64,000 nt of DNA, taken from assembly GCA_016866775.1 (NCBI GenBank), contig VGLJ01000019.1, positions 1 through 64,000 of the forward strand, written 5' to 3'. Made by a program: the position numbers and the translations under genes. Below are positions 1 to 8,362 of the stretch, one piece after another; positions within the stretch are counted from its first letter, which is position 1, and every line of letters starts with the position of its first letter. This DNA is from Candidatus Rokuibacteriota bacterium (GTDB lineage: Bacteria; Methylomirabilota; Methylomirabilia; Rokubacteriales; CSP1-6). Under the pieces are notes generated by a model. It searched no databases. It worked only from the letters and a program-made list of their open reading frames with translations, and had not been told where the DNA came from.

Positions 1-135
1 TCGGTACCCGTCCGGCCAGCGCGACTCCCTGAGATACCGCCGGCACGCGTCTTCCGTGGCAAAGCGCACCTGGACCTCGGCGAGGGTCTTCGGGAAGTCG
101 GGCCGAGGCAACAGGGTTTCCTCGCACGCCACCAC
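1..135 (-). mobile_element. IS1595-family transposase, N-terminal part, runs off left edge
   Basis: Reading the minus strand from about 135 to the window edge gives an open frame containing PRPDFPKTLAEVQ, then ATEDACRRYL and SRWPDGYR. This is the typical N-terminus of IS1595-type (ISXO2-like) transposases, just ahead of their zinc ribbon, which would lie outside the window. The frame is open up to a TGA at 157-159. The start is uncertain: GTG at 135 or 132, or TTG at 111, which would give a family-like MPRPDF start. Whether the element is intact cannot be judged from here. Confidence 0.75.
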
Positions 136-153
136 AACATATCGCGCGATGCT

Positions 154-180
154 GAGTCAACCGGATAGGTAGAAGGGCCT
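154..180. repeat. Possible terminal inverted repeat of the IS1595 element
   Basis: The stretch reads on the minus strand as AGGCCCTTCTACCTATCCGG followed by TTGACTC. It lies just outside the transposase 5' end, where a terminal repeat should be. Only one end is in the window, so the partner repeat and the target duplication cannot be tested. Confidence 0.3.
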
Positions 181-207
181 TTATGTTGCCTACGCTCCGG
201 CAACGTC

Positions 208-1368
208 TCAGAAGCTCGTGTCGTCGTCGACCGAAAGCCCCATCCAGTGCCTTCCAATCAGAGCGTAGTGCGCCAGCCGCCCCTGCAGGTGCTGGCTCAG
301 CACGTGGACGTCCTGGAAGTACCGCTGCAGCGGGTGGCTCTCGTAGATCGCCGAGGCGCCGGCCGCGTTGTAGAGCGTGTCGACGATCTGCACGGCCAGC
401 CGGATCGGGTGCGTGATGGCCATGCGCATGGCGACGCGCTCGTCGAGCGTGATCGTGCCGCGCGCGGTGACGGCCGACCAGACCTCGCGCACGGTCTCGT
501 GGAGGAGGGCCGAGCCGGCGCGCAGCTCGGACTCCGCGCGGCCGACATCGGCCTGGGCCAGCACCTGGTCCCGCAGCAGGCCGGATTGCGAGCGCGGGCT
601 CTTGGTGCACGCCAGCTCGATGAACGCGTCCAGGCCGGCGCGCGCCACGCTCAGCGCCACCGCGGCGTCGCCGCTGCCGAACAGCAGCGTCCGCGGGAAC
701 TGGTAGAGCGGGCCGGTCTCGACCGACGGCGGATAGGTGACGAGCACCGTGCGGTTCTCTGGTACGAAGACGTCGCTCACCGCGAAGTGGTGCGTGCCCG
801 TGCCCCGCATGCCGCGGACCTGCCAGGTGTCGAGCAGCGTGGCCTGGGCGGCCGGCACGAAGAAGTAGCGCGTGTCGGGCTGGCCATTGTCGAGCATCCG
901 GGGCTGGCCGTTCTCGGTGACGGGCGCCTGGGCCGCCAGCCAGGCCGCGTGCCGGCAGCCGGTGCTGAAGCCCTGGCGACCGGTCACCCGGTAGCCGCCG
1001 GGGACAGCGATCGCGGTGGCCGTCGGCAGCGGCGTGTTGGCGACGATGCTCCGCGACGTGTCGATCCAGATCGCGCGGGCCGCGGCGTGCGGCATCCGGG
1101 CGGCGTACGTCGCGAAGACCGAGCACTGGTTGACGGTCCACGCCGTGCTCGCGTCGGCCAGGCCCAGCTCGGCGATGACCTTCACGTAGGTCGGCAGGTC
1201 GAGCTCGGGGCAGCCCAGTGCGCGCGGCAGAAGGAGGTGGAACAGCCCGGCGTCGGCCAGAGCCTCGAACAGGGGCGCGGGCAGCTCCCGGTCCGCCTCG
1301 ATCGTGGCGGCGCACGGGCGAATCTGGGCGGCCAGCTTGCGGGCGGTCTCCAGCGGGGACGGGGGCAT
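208..1368 (-). CDS. Acyl-CoA dehydrogenase-like flavoprotein (HpaH/DszC-type)
   Basis: About 386 residues, typical for this superfamily. The N-terminal helical domain has AALFEALADAGLF-like text, the middle beta domain carries GGYRVTGRQGFSTGC, and a C-terminal four-helix region follows. The GYRVTGR-FSTGC arrangement and a C-terminal FQDVHVLSQHLQ are usual in the branch that includes flavin-dependent monooxygenases (HpaH/DszC/HsaA type) rather than classical beta-oxidation dehydrogenases, so it may need reduced flavin from a partner. I chose the ATG at 1368 (MPPSPLE); the frame stays open to a GTG at 1395. It diverges from the sugar transporter only 41 bp away. A second protein of this kind lies at 50168-51382. 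Confidence 0.8.
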   Translation of the reverse strand: MPPSPLETARKLAAQIRPCAATIEADRELPAPLFEALADAGLFHLLLPRALGCPELDLPTYVKVIAELGLADASTAWTVNQCSVFATYAARMPHAAARAIWIDTSRSIVANTPLPTATAIAVPGGYRVTGRQGFSTGCRHAAWLAAQAPVTENGQPRMLDNGQPDTRYFFVPAAQATLLDTWQVRGMRGTGTHHFAVSDVFVPENRTVLVTYPPSVETGPLYQFPRTLLFGSGDAAVALSVARAGLDAFIELACTKSPRSQSGLLRDQVLAQADVGRAESELRAGSALLHETVREVWSAVTARGTITLDERVAMRMAITHPIRLAVQIVDTLYNAAGASAIYESHPLQRYFQDVHVLSQHLQGRLAHYALIGRHWMGLSVDDDTSF

Positions 1369-1409
1369 GGTTCGCCCATGATATCCTCGCGCCACCCAGG
1401 AGGCGGACC

Positions 1410-2747
1410 ATGACCACGCGACGCGACTTCCTTCGCAGGACCTCCGCCGGCGCCGCGGCGCTCGGCGTGCTCGGGGCGCCGGCCCTCGGCGCCGCGCAGG
1501 GCGCGCCCACGCGCGTGCCCATGAAGCTCACGTACTGGACGTGGGAGAACCCGCAGCAGCGCCCCTGGCAGAAGAAGCGGATCGATCAGTACACGCAGCT
1601 GCACCCGAACATCTCGGTGGAGTTCCAGTACTTCGCCTTCAGCGACCTGGGCAAGAAGGTCAGCGTCGGCTATGCCACCGGCACCGCGCCCGACGGCTTC
1701 ACGACCGGCGACTGGCTCATGCCCACCTGGCTGACGCGCAAGCTCATCGCGCCGCTCGACGTCCAGCAGCTGGGCTACGGCTCGCTCGACGCGTTCCGCA
1801 ACGACCACGCCCCGGCGTTCGTGGCGGGCGCGGTCCACGAGGGCAAGGCGTACGGGTACCCGCTGTGGTTCTACGGGGTGCCGCTGCACGTGAACACCAA
1901 GCAGTTCAGGGAGGTCGGGCTCGACCCGGTCAAGGACGAGCCGAAGACGTGGGAGCAGCTGGGCGAGGTCGCGAAGCGGCTCACCATCAAGGACGGCAGC
2001 AAGTTCACCCGGCAGGGCTTCAAGTGGGCGATGCACGCCTCGCAGTGGACCGCCTTCCAGTTCAACCCGATCCTGCTCCAGTGCGGCGGGCAGTGGTTCG
2101 ACAAGCACGGCAAGTGCACGATCAACAACGAGGCGGGCGTGCGGGCGATGACCATCCGCGCCTCGATCGCCAGGAAGTACGGCGCCGAGGACCCGGCCGA
2201 CTCGCTGGCGACGGCGCCGGTGCCGTGGATGGACTGGCTGAAGGAGCGCTGCGCGATGTTCAGCTCGCCGCCCATCGGCCCGCTGGCCGTCAAGCCCATC
2301 AACCCGCAGATGGAGGCCGAGGGGTACTACAAGGCCTACGTCATGCCCGGCGTCACCGAGGACAAGCGGTACTCGACCTGCTACGGCTTCAACTGCGTCG
2401 TCAACGCGAACGCGTCGAAGGAGAAGCAGGAAGTCCTGCACCACATGTACCGCTTCATGATGAGCGACCTGCGCGACTGCTGGATCGCCACGGCCCCGCT
2501 CACGCTGGCGCGCAAGAGCGGCTGGACCGAGCTGCCGGAGGTCAAGAGCACGCCGAACATCGAGGCGTTCCTGCGCGCCAAGGACACCGGCGTCTTCCTG
2601 CCGCGCACGCCGGTCTGGAGCGAGCTGGCCGACGCGCTGCATCGCGCGGTCCAGAAGGTCATGCTCTCCAGCGGCGACATCAAGCAGGTGCTGAACGAGG
2701 CGGCGGCCGAGGTCGACCGGGCCACCGCCGAGCTGAAGAAGGGGTAG
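1410..2747 (+). CDS. Sugar ABC transporter, extracellular substrate-binding protein
   Basis: 445 residues starting at ATG 1410, six bases after a perfect AGGAGG at 1398-1403. The N-terminus TTRRDFLRRTSAGAAALG is a twin-arginine-type signal, so the protein is probably exported folded through Tat. The body matches family-1 sugar-binding proteins (KLTYWTWENP, then YTQLHPNISVEFQ, and a conserved GYPLWFYGVPL segment). It would capture a sugar or oligosaccharide and pass it to the two permeases encoded next. The substrate cannot be deduced. Confidence 0.9.
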   Translation: MTTRRDFLRRTSAGAAALGVLGAPALGAAQGAPTRVPMKLTYWTWENPQQRPWQKKRIDQYTQLHPNISVEFQYFAFSDLGKKVSVGYATGTAPDGFTTGDWLMPTWLTRKLIAPLDVQQLGYGSLDAFRNDHAPAFVAGAVHEGKAYGYPLWFYGVPLHVNTKQFREVGLDPVKDEPKTWEQLGEVAKRLTIKDGSKFTRQGFKWAMHASQWTAFQFNPILLQCGGQWFDKHGKCTINNEAGVRAMTIRASIARKYGAEDPADSLATAPVPWMDWLKERCAMFSSPPIGPLAVKPINPQMEAEGYYKAYVMPGVTEDKRYSTCYGFNCVVNANASKEKQEVLHHMYRFMMSDLRDCWIATAPLTLARKSGWTELPEVKSTPNIEAFLRAKDTGVFLPRTPVWSELADALHRAVQKVMLSSGDIKQVLNEAAAEVDRATAELKKG

Positions 2748-2813
2748 CCGCACACGGCCGAAGGCTCGCTCGTCCTCGACCGGCCCCGGGCCGGCGCGCG
2801 CGTCCGCTACCGC

Positions 2814-3671
2814 GTGCGCCTCCGGCTCTGGGGCGTGGCGTTCGTCCTGCCGGCCCTGCTGTTCTTCGCGTTCTTCAAGTACGGGCCGATGGGCTGGGCG
2901 TTCTGGCTCAGCTTCACGTCCTACGACATGCTGTCGCCCCCGCGCTTCGTGGGGATCGACAACTTCGCGAGCCTGGCGGCGGACCCCGTGTTCGTCCAGT
3001 CGCTGCAGAACACGCTCGGCTACATCGTGGCCTCGACGCTGCTCATCACGCTGGCCGCGCTGCTGCTGGCCCTGGCGGTCAGCACGCCCGTGCCCGGCGC
3101 GCGCGCGTGCATGAGCGCGATCTTCCTCACCAACGTCATGCCGATCATCGCCGTGTGCCTGGTGTGGCGCTTCCTGCTGCATCCGCACGGCCTGGTCAAC
3201 CAGCTGCTGGCGCCGTTCGGGGCCGGCCGGATCGACTGGCTGACCAGCGACACGACGGCCATGCCGGCGATCGTCATGGTGACGGTGTGGCGCTTCGCGC
3301 CCTACTTCATGGTGGTCTTCGTCGCGGCGCTGGCGGCGATCCCCGCCGAGTACTACGAGGCGGCCGCGATCGACGGCGCGCGCGGGCTGCGCCGGTTCCG
3401 ATCGATCACGCTGCCGCTGATCCTGCCCCAGCTGTTCTTCGTCGTCGTGGTGGCCGCGCTGCTGTCGGCGCGGCTGTTCCTGATGCCGTACATCGTCACC
3501 GGCGGCGGCCCGGGCGGGGCCACGCGCGTGCTGTCGATGCTGATCTACGAGACCGGGTTCTCGTACCTCAAGATGGGCCGGGCGGCCGCGATCTCGGTGG
3601 TGCTGTTCGCGATCGTGCTGGCGCTGACGCTGGCGCAGATGAAGCTCTTCATGCGGGACGAGGAGGCGTGA
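2814..3671 (+). CDS. Sugar ABC transporter permease (MalF/UgpA-type)
   Basis: 285 residues with six likely membrane spans, starting with VAFVLPALLFFAFF. The EAA loop that contacts the ATPase reads YYEAAAIDGARGLRRFRSIT, a textbook MalF/UgpA-type motif. The GTG at 2814 is the only usable start, because the frame upstream is closed by the stop of the binding-protein gene (TAG 2745-2747). The last base overlaps the next permease (TGATG), so the two are probably translationally coupled. Confidence 0.92.
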   Translation: MRLRLWGVAFVLPALLFFAFFKYGPMGWAFWLSFTSYDMLSPPRFVGIDNFASLAADPVFVQSLQNTLGYIVASTLLITLAALLLALAVSTPVPGARACMSAIFLTNVMPIIAVCLVWRFLLHPHGLVNQLLAPFGAGRIDWLTSDTTAMPAIVMVTVWRFAPYFMVVFVAALAAIPAEYYEAAAIDGARGLRRFRSITLPLILPQLFFVVVVAALLSARLFLMPYIVTGGGPGGATRVLSMLIYETGFSYLKMGRAAAISVVLFAIVLALTLAQMKLFMRDEEA

Positions 3672-4498
3672 TGAAGAGGCGTCTCCCCGGGCTGCGCTGG
3701 CTCGGGCTGCCGCCGCTGGCCGGCCTCACGCTGCTGGTGCTGCTGCCGGTGCTGTGGATGCTGAGCACGTCGTTCCAGGCCAGCGAGAAGATGTTCCAGC
3801 TCGCCATGGACTGGATCCCCAGGTCCTGGCACCCCGAGAACTACCCGAACGCGCTGCACCGCGCGCCGTTCCCCCTGTTCTTCTTCAACAGCATCGTCGT
3901 GTCGCTGGTGGTCATGGCGGGCAACGTCGTCTTCTGCACGCTGGCGGGCTACGGGCTGGCGAAGTTCCGGTTCCCCGGCGACCGCTTCGCGCTCCTCGCC
4001 ATCCTGAGCACGCTCATGCTGCCGCTGGAGGTCACGCTCGTCCCGACCTTCCTGATCGTGCACTCGCTGGGCTGGCTCAACACGTACCAGGGCATCTTCG
4101 CCCCGCTCCTGGTCGACGCGTTCGGTATCTTCCTCATGCGGCAGTTCGTGCTCGGCGTGCCCACCGACTACCTGGAGGCCGCCCGCATCGACGGGGCGGG
4201 GGAGGTGCGCATCCTCTGGCGGATCGTGCTGCCGCAGTGCAAGCCCGCGCTGGCCGTGCTGGCCCTGTTCGCCTACCGCGACAGCTGGGACCAGTTCCTG
4301 TGGCCGCTGGCCGTGGTCTCGCGCGACGAGTACCGCACGTACCCGCTGGGGCTCGTGCGGTTCGCGGAGGACTACGGCAACCCGCAGACGGAACAGATGG
4401 CGGTGGCGGTGATGGCGACGGTCCCGGTGTTCGTGCTGTTCCTGCTGCTGCAGCGGCTGCTCAAGCGCGGCTTCGGGCTGACCGGCCTGAAGGGATAG
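3671..4498 (+). CDS. Sugar ABC transporter permease (MalG/UgpE-type)
   Basis: 275 residues, six predicted membrane spans. The EAA loop YLEAARIDGAGEVRILWRIVLPQ is the MalG/UgpE form. ATG 3671 follows AGGAGG (3661-3666) and overlaps the previous stop by one base. It pairs with the upstream MalF-type permease to form the channel. No cognate ATPase (MalK/UgpC-like) is present in the window, so the importer must use one encoded elsewhere. Confidence 0.92.
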   Translation: MKRRLPGLRWLGLPPLAGLTLLVLLPVLWMLSTSFQASEKMFQLAMDWIPRSWHPENYPNALHRAPFPLFFFNSIVVSLVVMAGNVVFCTLAGYGLAKFRFPGDRFALLAILSTLMLPLEVTLVPTFLIVHSLGWLNTYQGIFAPLLVDAFGIFLMRQFVLGVPTDYLEAARIDGAGEVRILWRIVLPQCKPALAVLALFAYRDSWDQFLWPLAVVSRDEYRTYPLGLVRFAEDYGNPQTEQMAVAVMATVPVFVLFLLLQRLLKRGFGLTGLKG

Positions 4499-4847
4499 CT
4501 CGGGGCCGCCGGGGCGCCGCCCCCGGCATGCGCTCCTCGTGACATCGCCGCAGCACGGCCAGCAGGGCGCGCCGCGCGGAGGCGGTGATCGGGCGCGGCA
4601 GCTCGACCGGGAGCCACCCTGAGCGGCTCTTCACGTCGGCCCGTCGACGCCGCTCCGCGGTGAGGTGGAAGTGCAGGAACGGCTGTCGCCGCGCGTGGAA
4701 GACGCCCGGACTCTTCTCGGCGACGCCCGCCCACGCCCGCACGCGGGCGAGCACGTCGGCCAGGTCGTCGAGCAGCTCCGGCGGGCAGTGCACTTCGCGC
4801 ACGAGCGCGGTGTCCTGAGGCGCGGTGACCCCCACATGGAGCGTCAA
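4461..4847 (-). CDS. Conserved hypothetical protein
   Basis: 128 residues from an ATG at 4847. The first 90 look like a folded protein: HVGVTAPQDTALVREVHCP, a helix PELLDDLADVLARVRAW, a SPGVFHARRQPFLHFHL strand, then ADVKSRSGWLPVELP. I recall small proteins of unknown function with a similar RQPFLHFHL core. The last 35 residues are Arg/Pro-rich and the final 38 bases overlap the permease gene on the other strand, so the C-terminus may be unstructured. No function can be assigned. Confidence 0.55.
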   Translation of the reverse strand: MTLHVGVTAPQDTALVREVHCPPELLDDLADVLARVRAWAGVAEKSPGVFHARRQPFLHFHLTAERRRRADVKSRSGWLPVELPRPITASARRALLAVLRRCHEERMPGAAPRRPRAIPSGRSARSRA

Positions 4848-4957
4848 GTCAAATCAACGTATCGACGCGTCATGATCCCGGTGGTGGTGCAGGCATGACG
4901 GTGGAAGCCTTTCCCGTTGGGGCCACCAGCCAGAATTCGCCACCTCAAGAACTCGTT

Positions 4958-4985
4958 GTAAGCTCCGGTCTTACGTCGTAAGCTC
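4958..4985. promoter_or_regulatory. Candidate autoregulatory operator upstream of the toxin-antitoxin pair
   Basis: GTAAGCTC occurs twice (4958-4965 and 4978-4985) with an inverted CTTAC between them (4970-4974). The right half forms CTTAC-GTC-GTAAG, five-base arms around three bases. It ends six bases before the antitoxin ATG, where toxin-antitoxin complexes usually bind to repress their own promoter. No Shine-Dalgarno sequence is visible before that ATG. Confidence 0.4.
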
Positions 4986-4990
4986 TTTTC

Positions 4991-5479
4991 ATGACCGCGA
5001 AGCGTTCTCGAAAGGGAGTCCGACATTCCTCACGCCGGTCAACGCGTTCTGCGTCAGACGGTACGGTATCCACGACCATGCGGCTACGGCGAGTCGTACG
5101 GACCGGCTTGGAGGCGGCGGCCGCGCGTGCTCGACGATCGGTCTCTGACGTCGCCCAGGAACTTCTTGAAGAGGGTCTTCGGATGCGTGAGTGTCCGGGC
5201 ATTTACTTCGCCACCGAGCCGGCCGGTCGAACGGCCAAGCTGTCCGGCACGGGCCTGGGCGTTTGGGAGGTTCTCAGGGACTTTGTACGGGACGAGGACG
5301 CCGACCGGGTCCGCCGTTCCTTTCCGCAACTATCGTCAGCCCAGATGAGTGCAGCATTGATCTATTACAGACGGTATCCCGACGAGATTCGTCGCGAGGT
5401 CGATGCGAACGCGGCGCTGACTGCGGAGATGCTCGAGCAGCGCTATCCCGGTCTCGTACGAGTCGTCGCCGCCGGGTGA
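4991..5479 (+). CDS. Antitoxin, DUF433 type with N-terminal DNA-binding region
   Basis: 162 residues. Residues about 30-60 (MRLRRVVRTGLEAAAARARR, then SVSDVAQELLEEGL) look like a ribbon-helix-helix DNA-binding segment. The rest matches DUF433 antitoxins: ECPGIYFATEPAGR, LSGTGLGVWEVL, and FPQLSSAQMSAALIYYRRYP followed by DEI. Such proteins neutralise a DUF5615 PIN-like partner, which is encoded directly downstream with a 4-base overlap. The first 29 residues are Arg/Ser-rich and the start could be the ATG at 5078, which keeps the conserved part. Confidence 0.8.
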   Translation: MTAKRSRKGVRHSSRRSTRSASDGTVSTTMRLRRVVRTGLEAAAARARRSVSDVAQELLEEGLRMRECPGIYFATEPAGRTAKLSGTGLGVWEVLRDFVRDEDADRVRRSFPQLSSAQMSAALIYYRRYPDEIRREVDANAALTAEMLEQRYPGLVRVVAAG

Positions 5480-5832
5480 CATTCTACCTCGACGAGAACC
5501 TATCGCCGCGCGTTGCCGAAATTCTTCGTACCCGCGGGCTCGATGCTGTGAGCGCTCACGAGATCGGTAATATCCAACTCGATGACCGACGCCAACTCCG
5601 TCATGCCACCGACGCGGGCCGCGCGATCGTCACGTGCGACGTCGCCGACTTCACAGAGCTGAGCGGCGAATTTATCGCCGCGAATCTCGAGCACGCAGGC
5701 ATCGTGCTGGTCCCGTCGACATTCCGCACGGACGAGTTCTCCGTGATCGCCGACGCGGTGGAGCAGGTGGCCCGCGAGTATCCCCAAGGACTTGGCGGCG
5801 TGGTCGTCTATCTGAAGCGCTCGCCGCGCTGA
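5476..5832 (+). CDS. DUF5615 PIN-like toxin
   Basis: 118 residues from GTG 5476, which overlaps the antitoxin stop (GTGA). TFYLDENLSPRVAEILRTRG is the DUF5615 N-terminus with its acidic pair (D-E-N). A central RAIVTCDVADFTEL supplies a further Asp pair, as in PIN nucleases. These proteins are VapC-like and probably act as RNases held in check by the DUF433 partner. The gene order antitoxin-toxin and the overlap support a type II module. Confidence 0.85.
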   Translation: MTFYLDENLSPRVAEILRTRGLDAVSAHEIGNIQLDDRRQLRHATDAGRAIVTCDVADFTELSGEFIAANLEHAGIVLVPSTFRTDEFSVIADAVEQVAREYPQGLGGVVVYLKRSPR

Positions 5833-6024
5833 CGCCGCAATACACCAGCGCCCGAATCCCGTTGAGGCCACCACAGTTCGACGCTAGATCATCTGCGCGA
5901 CTTTGACGGAAAGCAGTCGGCCAGGGCGACGGTGGATCCGCCTCGGTGGTCGCGCGCGTTGATCGATGCGAAGTCGTCGATCCCGCCGCTTGATCACGCC
6001 GGCGCGCCGTGCAATCTAGGCGCA

Positions 6025-7074
6025 ATGGAAATCCTGGTGATCGTGGCCGTCCCCGACGACGGGCTCCGTCGTATCGCGGCGGTCGACCCATCGCTCCACG
6101 TGATCGATGCGCGTGGCTGGTTCGACGTCGAGCTCCGCGAGACGTGGCCGGCATGGACCGTCCAACGGTACGTCGGAGAGCGCTCGGCACCGGCCACCGC
6201 GCGCGAGGAGCGTGACCGGGTGCTCGCGAGCGCCGAGATCATCCTCGGCGGCTTTCCATTTCCTCTCGATCTGCGCGCGCGCGCGCCGCGGATGCGCTGG
6301 TTCCATCAGCTTCCGGCCGGCGCGAGCAATCTCTTACGCGGCGATCTGTGGGGCAGCGACGTCGTCGTCACGACGTCGCGCGGTCACGGCAACACGCGTC
6401 CGATGGCGGAGTACGTCCTGGCGAACTTCTTCTACTTTGCGCGCGGAATCCATCACGCGGCTCGTGATCGGCAGCGCCGTCGGTTCGATCACCGGACCTA
6501 TCGTCCGCTGTTGTTGCAGGGGAAAACGGTCTGCGTCGTCGGCGCCGGCGGCATCGGTCAGGAGGTCGGCCGGTTGTGCGCGGGTGCCGGCATGCGGGTG
6601 ATCGGCACGCGACGCCGCGCCGCGGCCGAGAGCGCGTTGCCTGCCGGATTCAGCCGCCTCGAACCTCCCGAGCGCTTGCACGACCTCCTCCCGGAGAGCG
6701 ATGCGGTGGCGGTCTGTTGTCAGTGGACACCGGAGACGACGAAGCTGATCGGTGCCGCAGCCTTCGCCGCGATGAAGCCGAACACGATGCTGGTCAACGT
6801 CGCGCGCGGCGAGATCATCGACGAGGAGGCGTTGATCGAGACGCTCGCGGCGGGCAAGCTCCGTGGCGTGGCCCTGGACGTCTACGTCGGCGAGTTCGAG
6901 CACGAGCCCGACCGTCGGCTCTGGGAAGACGAGCGCGTCATCATCACCCCGCACGTCTCGGGCGGCACCGACGTGCGCCAGCATCGCGGGATCGACCTCT
7001 TCTGCGAGAATCTCCGGGCCTATCTGCACCGGCAGCCGCTGGTCAACGTCGTCGACTGGACCGAGGGATATTGA
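6025..7074 (+). CDS. D-isomer-specific 2-hydroxyacid dehydrogenase
   Basis: 349 residues from ATG 6025. The NAD-binding Rossmann motif is VVGAGGIGQEVGRLCAGAGM. The catalytic Arg lies in NVARGEIIDEEAL, and a PHVSGG motif near the C-terminus supplies the catalytic His. The enzyme should reduce a 2-oxoacid with NAD(P)H or do the reverse. It is followed 12 bp later by the 7087 gene in what looks like a two-gene operon. The substrate is not predictable. Confidence 0.88.
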   Translation: MEILVIVAVPDDGLRRIAAVDPSLHVIDARGWFDVELRETWPAWTVQRYVGERSAPATAREERDRVLASAEIILGGFPFPLDLRARAPRMRWFHQLPAGASNLLRGDLWGSDVVVTTSRGHGNTRPMAEYVLANFFYFARGIHHAARDRQRRRFDHRTYRPLLLQGKTVCVVGAGGIGQEVGRLCAGAGMRVIGTRRRAAAESALPAGFSRLEPPERLHDLLPESDAVAVCCQWTPETTKLIGAAAFAAMKPNTMLVNVARGEIIDEEALIETLAAGKLRGVALDVYVGEFEHEPDRRLWEDERVIITPHVSGGTDVRQHRGIDLFCENLRAYLHRQPLVNVVDWTEGY

Positions 7075-7086
7075 GAGGAGAACGTC

Positions 7087-7602
7087 ATGCCGAGAATCGC
7101 GCTCGACCTGAACACCGTGGAAGGCCGGCGGCCGATCAAGGGTGAATGGCGATTCGCGATGGGATTCGTTCCGGGCGAGCCCAACCAGGGACTCAGCGCC
7201 GAGCTTCGCGCGAGCCCGGCCCGCCTGGCGGAGTACGACGACTCCAAGTGGGAGATCTGCCGCAACGTCCGCGAGAGTCACTCCGTCGGGTTCTCGTTCT
7301 GCTGGTACCGGCTCGCCGTCGAGCTGCCGGAGCGCATCGGCGACGTTGCGGTCGCGGGCTCGCGCGTGTGGTTCGAGACGAACGCCGACAACTACGGCGA
7401 GATCTGGGTCAACGGACAGATCGATCGCGCCACGGGCGTCATTGTCGGCATCAACGCGCAGCACCGCGTGGAGATCAGCCCGCAGGCTGCACCAGGAACG
7501 AAGTACGTGATCGCGGTGCTGGTCGCGAACGGTCCGCTCGGCGAGCCGCGCGGCGGCATCTTCCTGCGCTACGCGACCCTGGCCTTCGAGTCCTCGGGAT
7601 AG
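7087..7602 (+). CDS. Hypothetical protein, beta-sandwich (galactose-binding-like)
   Basis: 171 residues, no signal peptide, preceded by GAGAGGAGA close to the ATG. Its core WYRLAVELPERIGDVAVAG, then VWFETNADNYGEIWVNGQ is the pattern of the sugar-binding jelly roll found in family-2 glycosidases. Here it stands alone without a catalytic domain. It probably binds a small molecule or carbohydrate and is co-transcribed with the hydroxyacid dehydrogenase. Confidence 0.6.
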   Translation: MPRIALDLNTVEGRRPIKGEWRFAMGFVPGEPNQGLSAELRASPARLAEYDDSKWEICRNVRESHSVGFSFCWYRLAVELPERIGDVAVAGSRVWFETNADNYGEIWVNGQIDRATGVIVGINAQHRVEISPQAAPGTKYVIAVLVANGPLGEPRGGIFLRYATLAFESSG

Positions 7603-7651
7603 ATCGTCCTGCACGCCCAGGCTCGCGGATCCCGCACGAAGTGGAGGCTCG

Positions 7652-8362
7652 TCACTCGGCGAGCCCGATGAGGCGCGCCAGCCGCTCCGGATCGGCGGCG
7701 AGCTCGGCCGAGGCGCCATCGTAGACGACACGCCCCTTGTCCATCACCACCGTGCGCGGCGAGAACGCGAGCGCCACCCGGCTGTTCTGCTCGACGAGGA
7801 CGATCGACAGCGCGCTTTCATCGCGCAAGCGGAGAAGCACGGCCGTCAGCGCCTCGACGATCACCGGCGCCAGGCCCTCCGTCGGCTCGTCCATCAGCAG
7901 CACGGCGGGATTCGTCATCAGCGCGCGCGCGATCGCGAGCATCTGCTGCTCGCCTCCAGACAGCTGGTGGCCCATGTTCGAGACACGGGCGGCCAGGTTC
8001 GGGAACAGCTCGAACACCCGCGCCTCGGTCCAGTGGCCCGGGCGCGCGGCGACCTGCAGGTTCTCGCGCACGCTGAGCGACGGGAAGATCTCGCGCTCCT
8101 GCGGCACGAAGCCGAGCCCGAGCTGCGCGCGGCGATGGATCGGCAGGCGCATGATGCTCCGGCCGCGCAGCCGCACGTCGCCGCCGTGCAGCGTGGTGTG
8201 GCCCATCACCGTCGCGAGCAGCGTCGTCTTGCCCACGCCGTTCCGGCCGATCACGCTGAGGCTCTCGCCCGGCGCGAGGCCCAGGTCGACGTCCTCGAGC
8301 ACCACGGTCTCCCCGTAACCCGCTGACACGTGCTCGAGCTCGAGCGCGCGCCCGCTAGCCAC
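7652..8362 (-). CDS. livF: Branched-chain amino-acid-type ABC transporter ATPase LivF
   Basis: 236 residues. Walker A is GRNGVGKTT (residues 39-47), the signature is LSGGEQQ, and Walker B is VLLMDEPTEGLAP, the last being characteristic of LivF. The GTG start at 8362 overlaps the end of livG by 8 bases. It powers the importer formed with LivG, LivM, LivH and the binding protein at 11033-12232. The Liv family also takes up aromatic acids, amides and urea, so the true substrate may not be an amino acid. Confidence 0.93.
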   Translation of the reverse strand: MASGRALELEHVSAGYGETVVLEDVDLGLAPGESLSVIGRNGVGKTTLLATVMGHTTLHGGDVRLRGRSIMRLPIHRRAQLGLGFVPQEREIFPSLSVRENLQVAARPGHWTEARVFELFPNLAARVSNMGHQLSGGEQQMLAIARALMTNPAVLLMDEPTEGLAPVIVEALTAVLLRLRDESALSIVLVEQNSRVALAFSPRTVVMDKGRVVYDGASAELAADPERLARLIGLAE

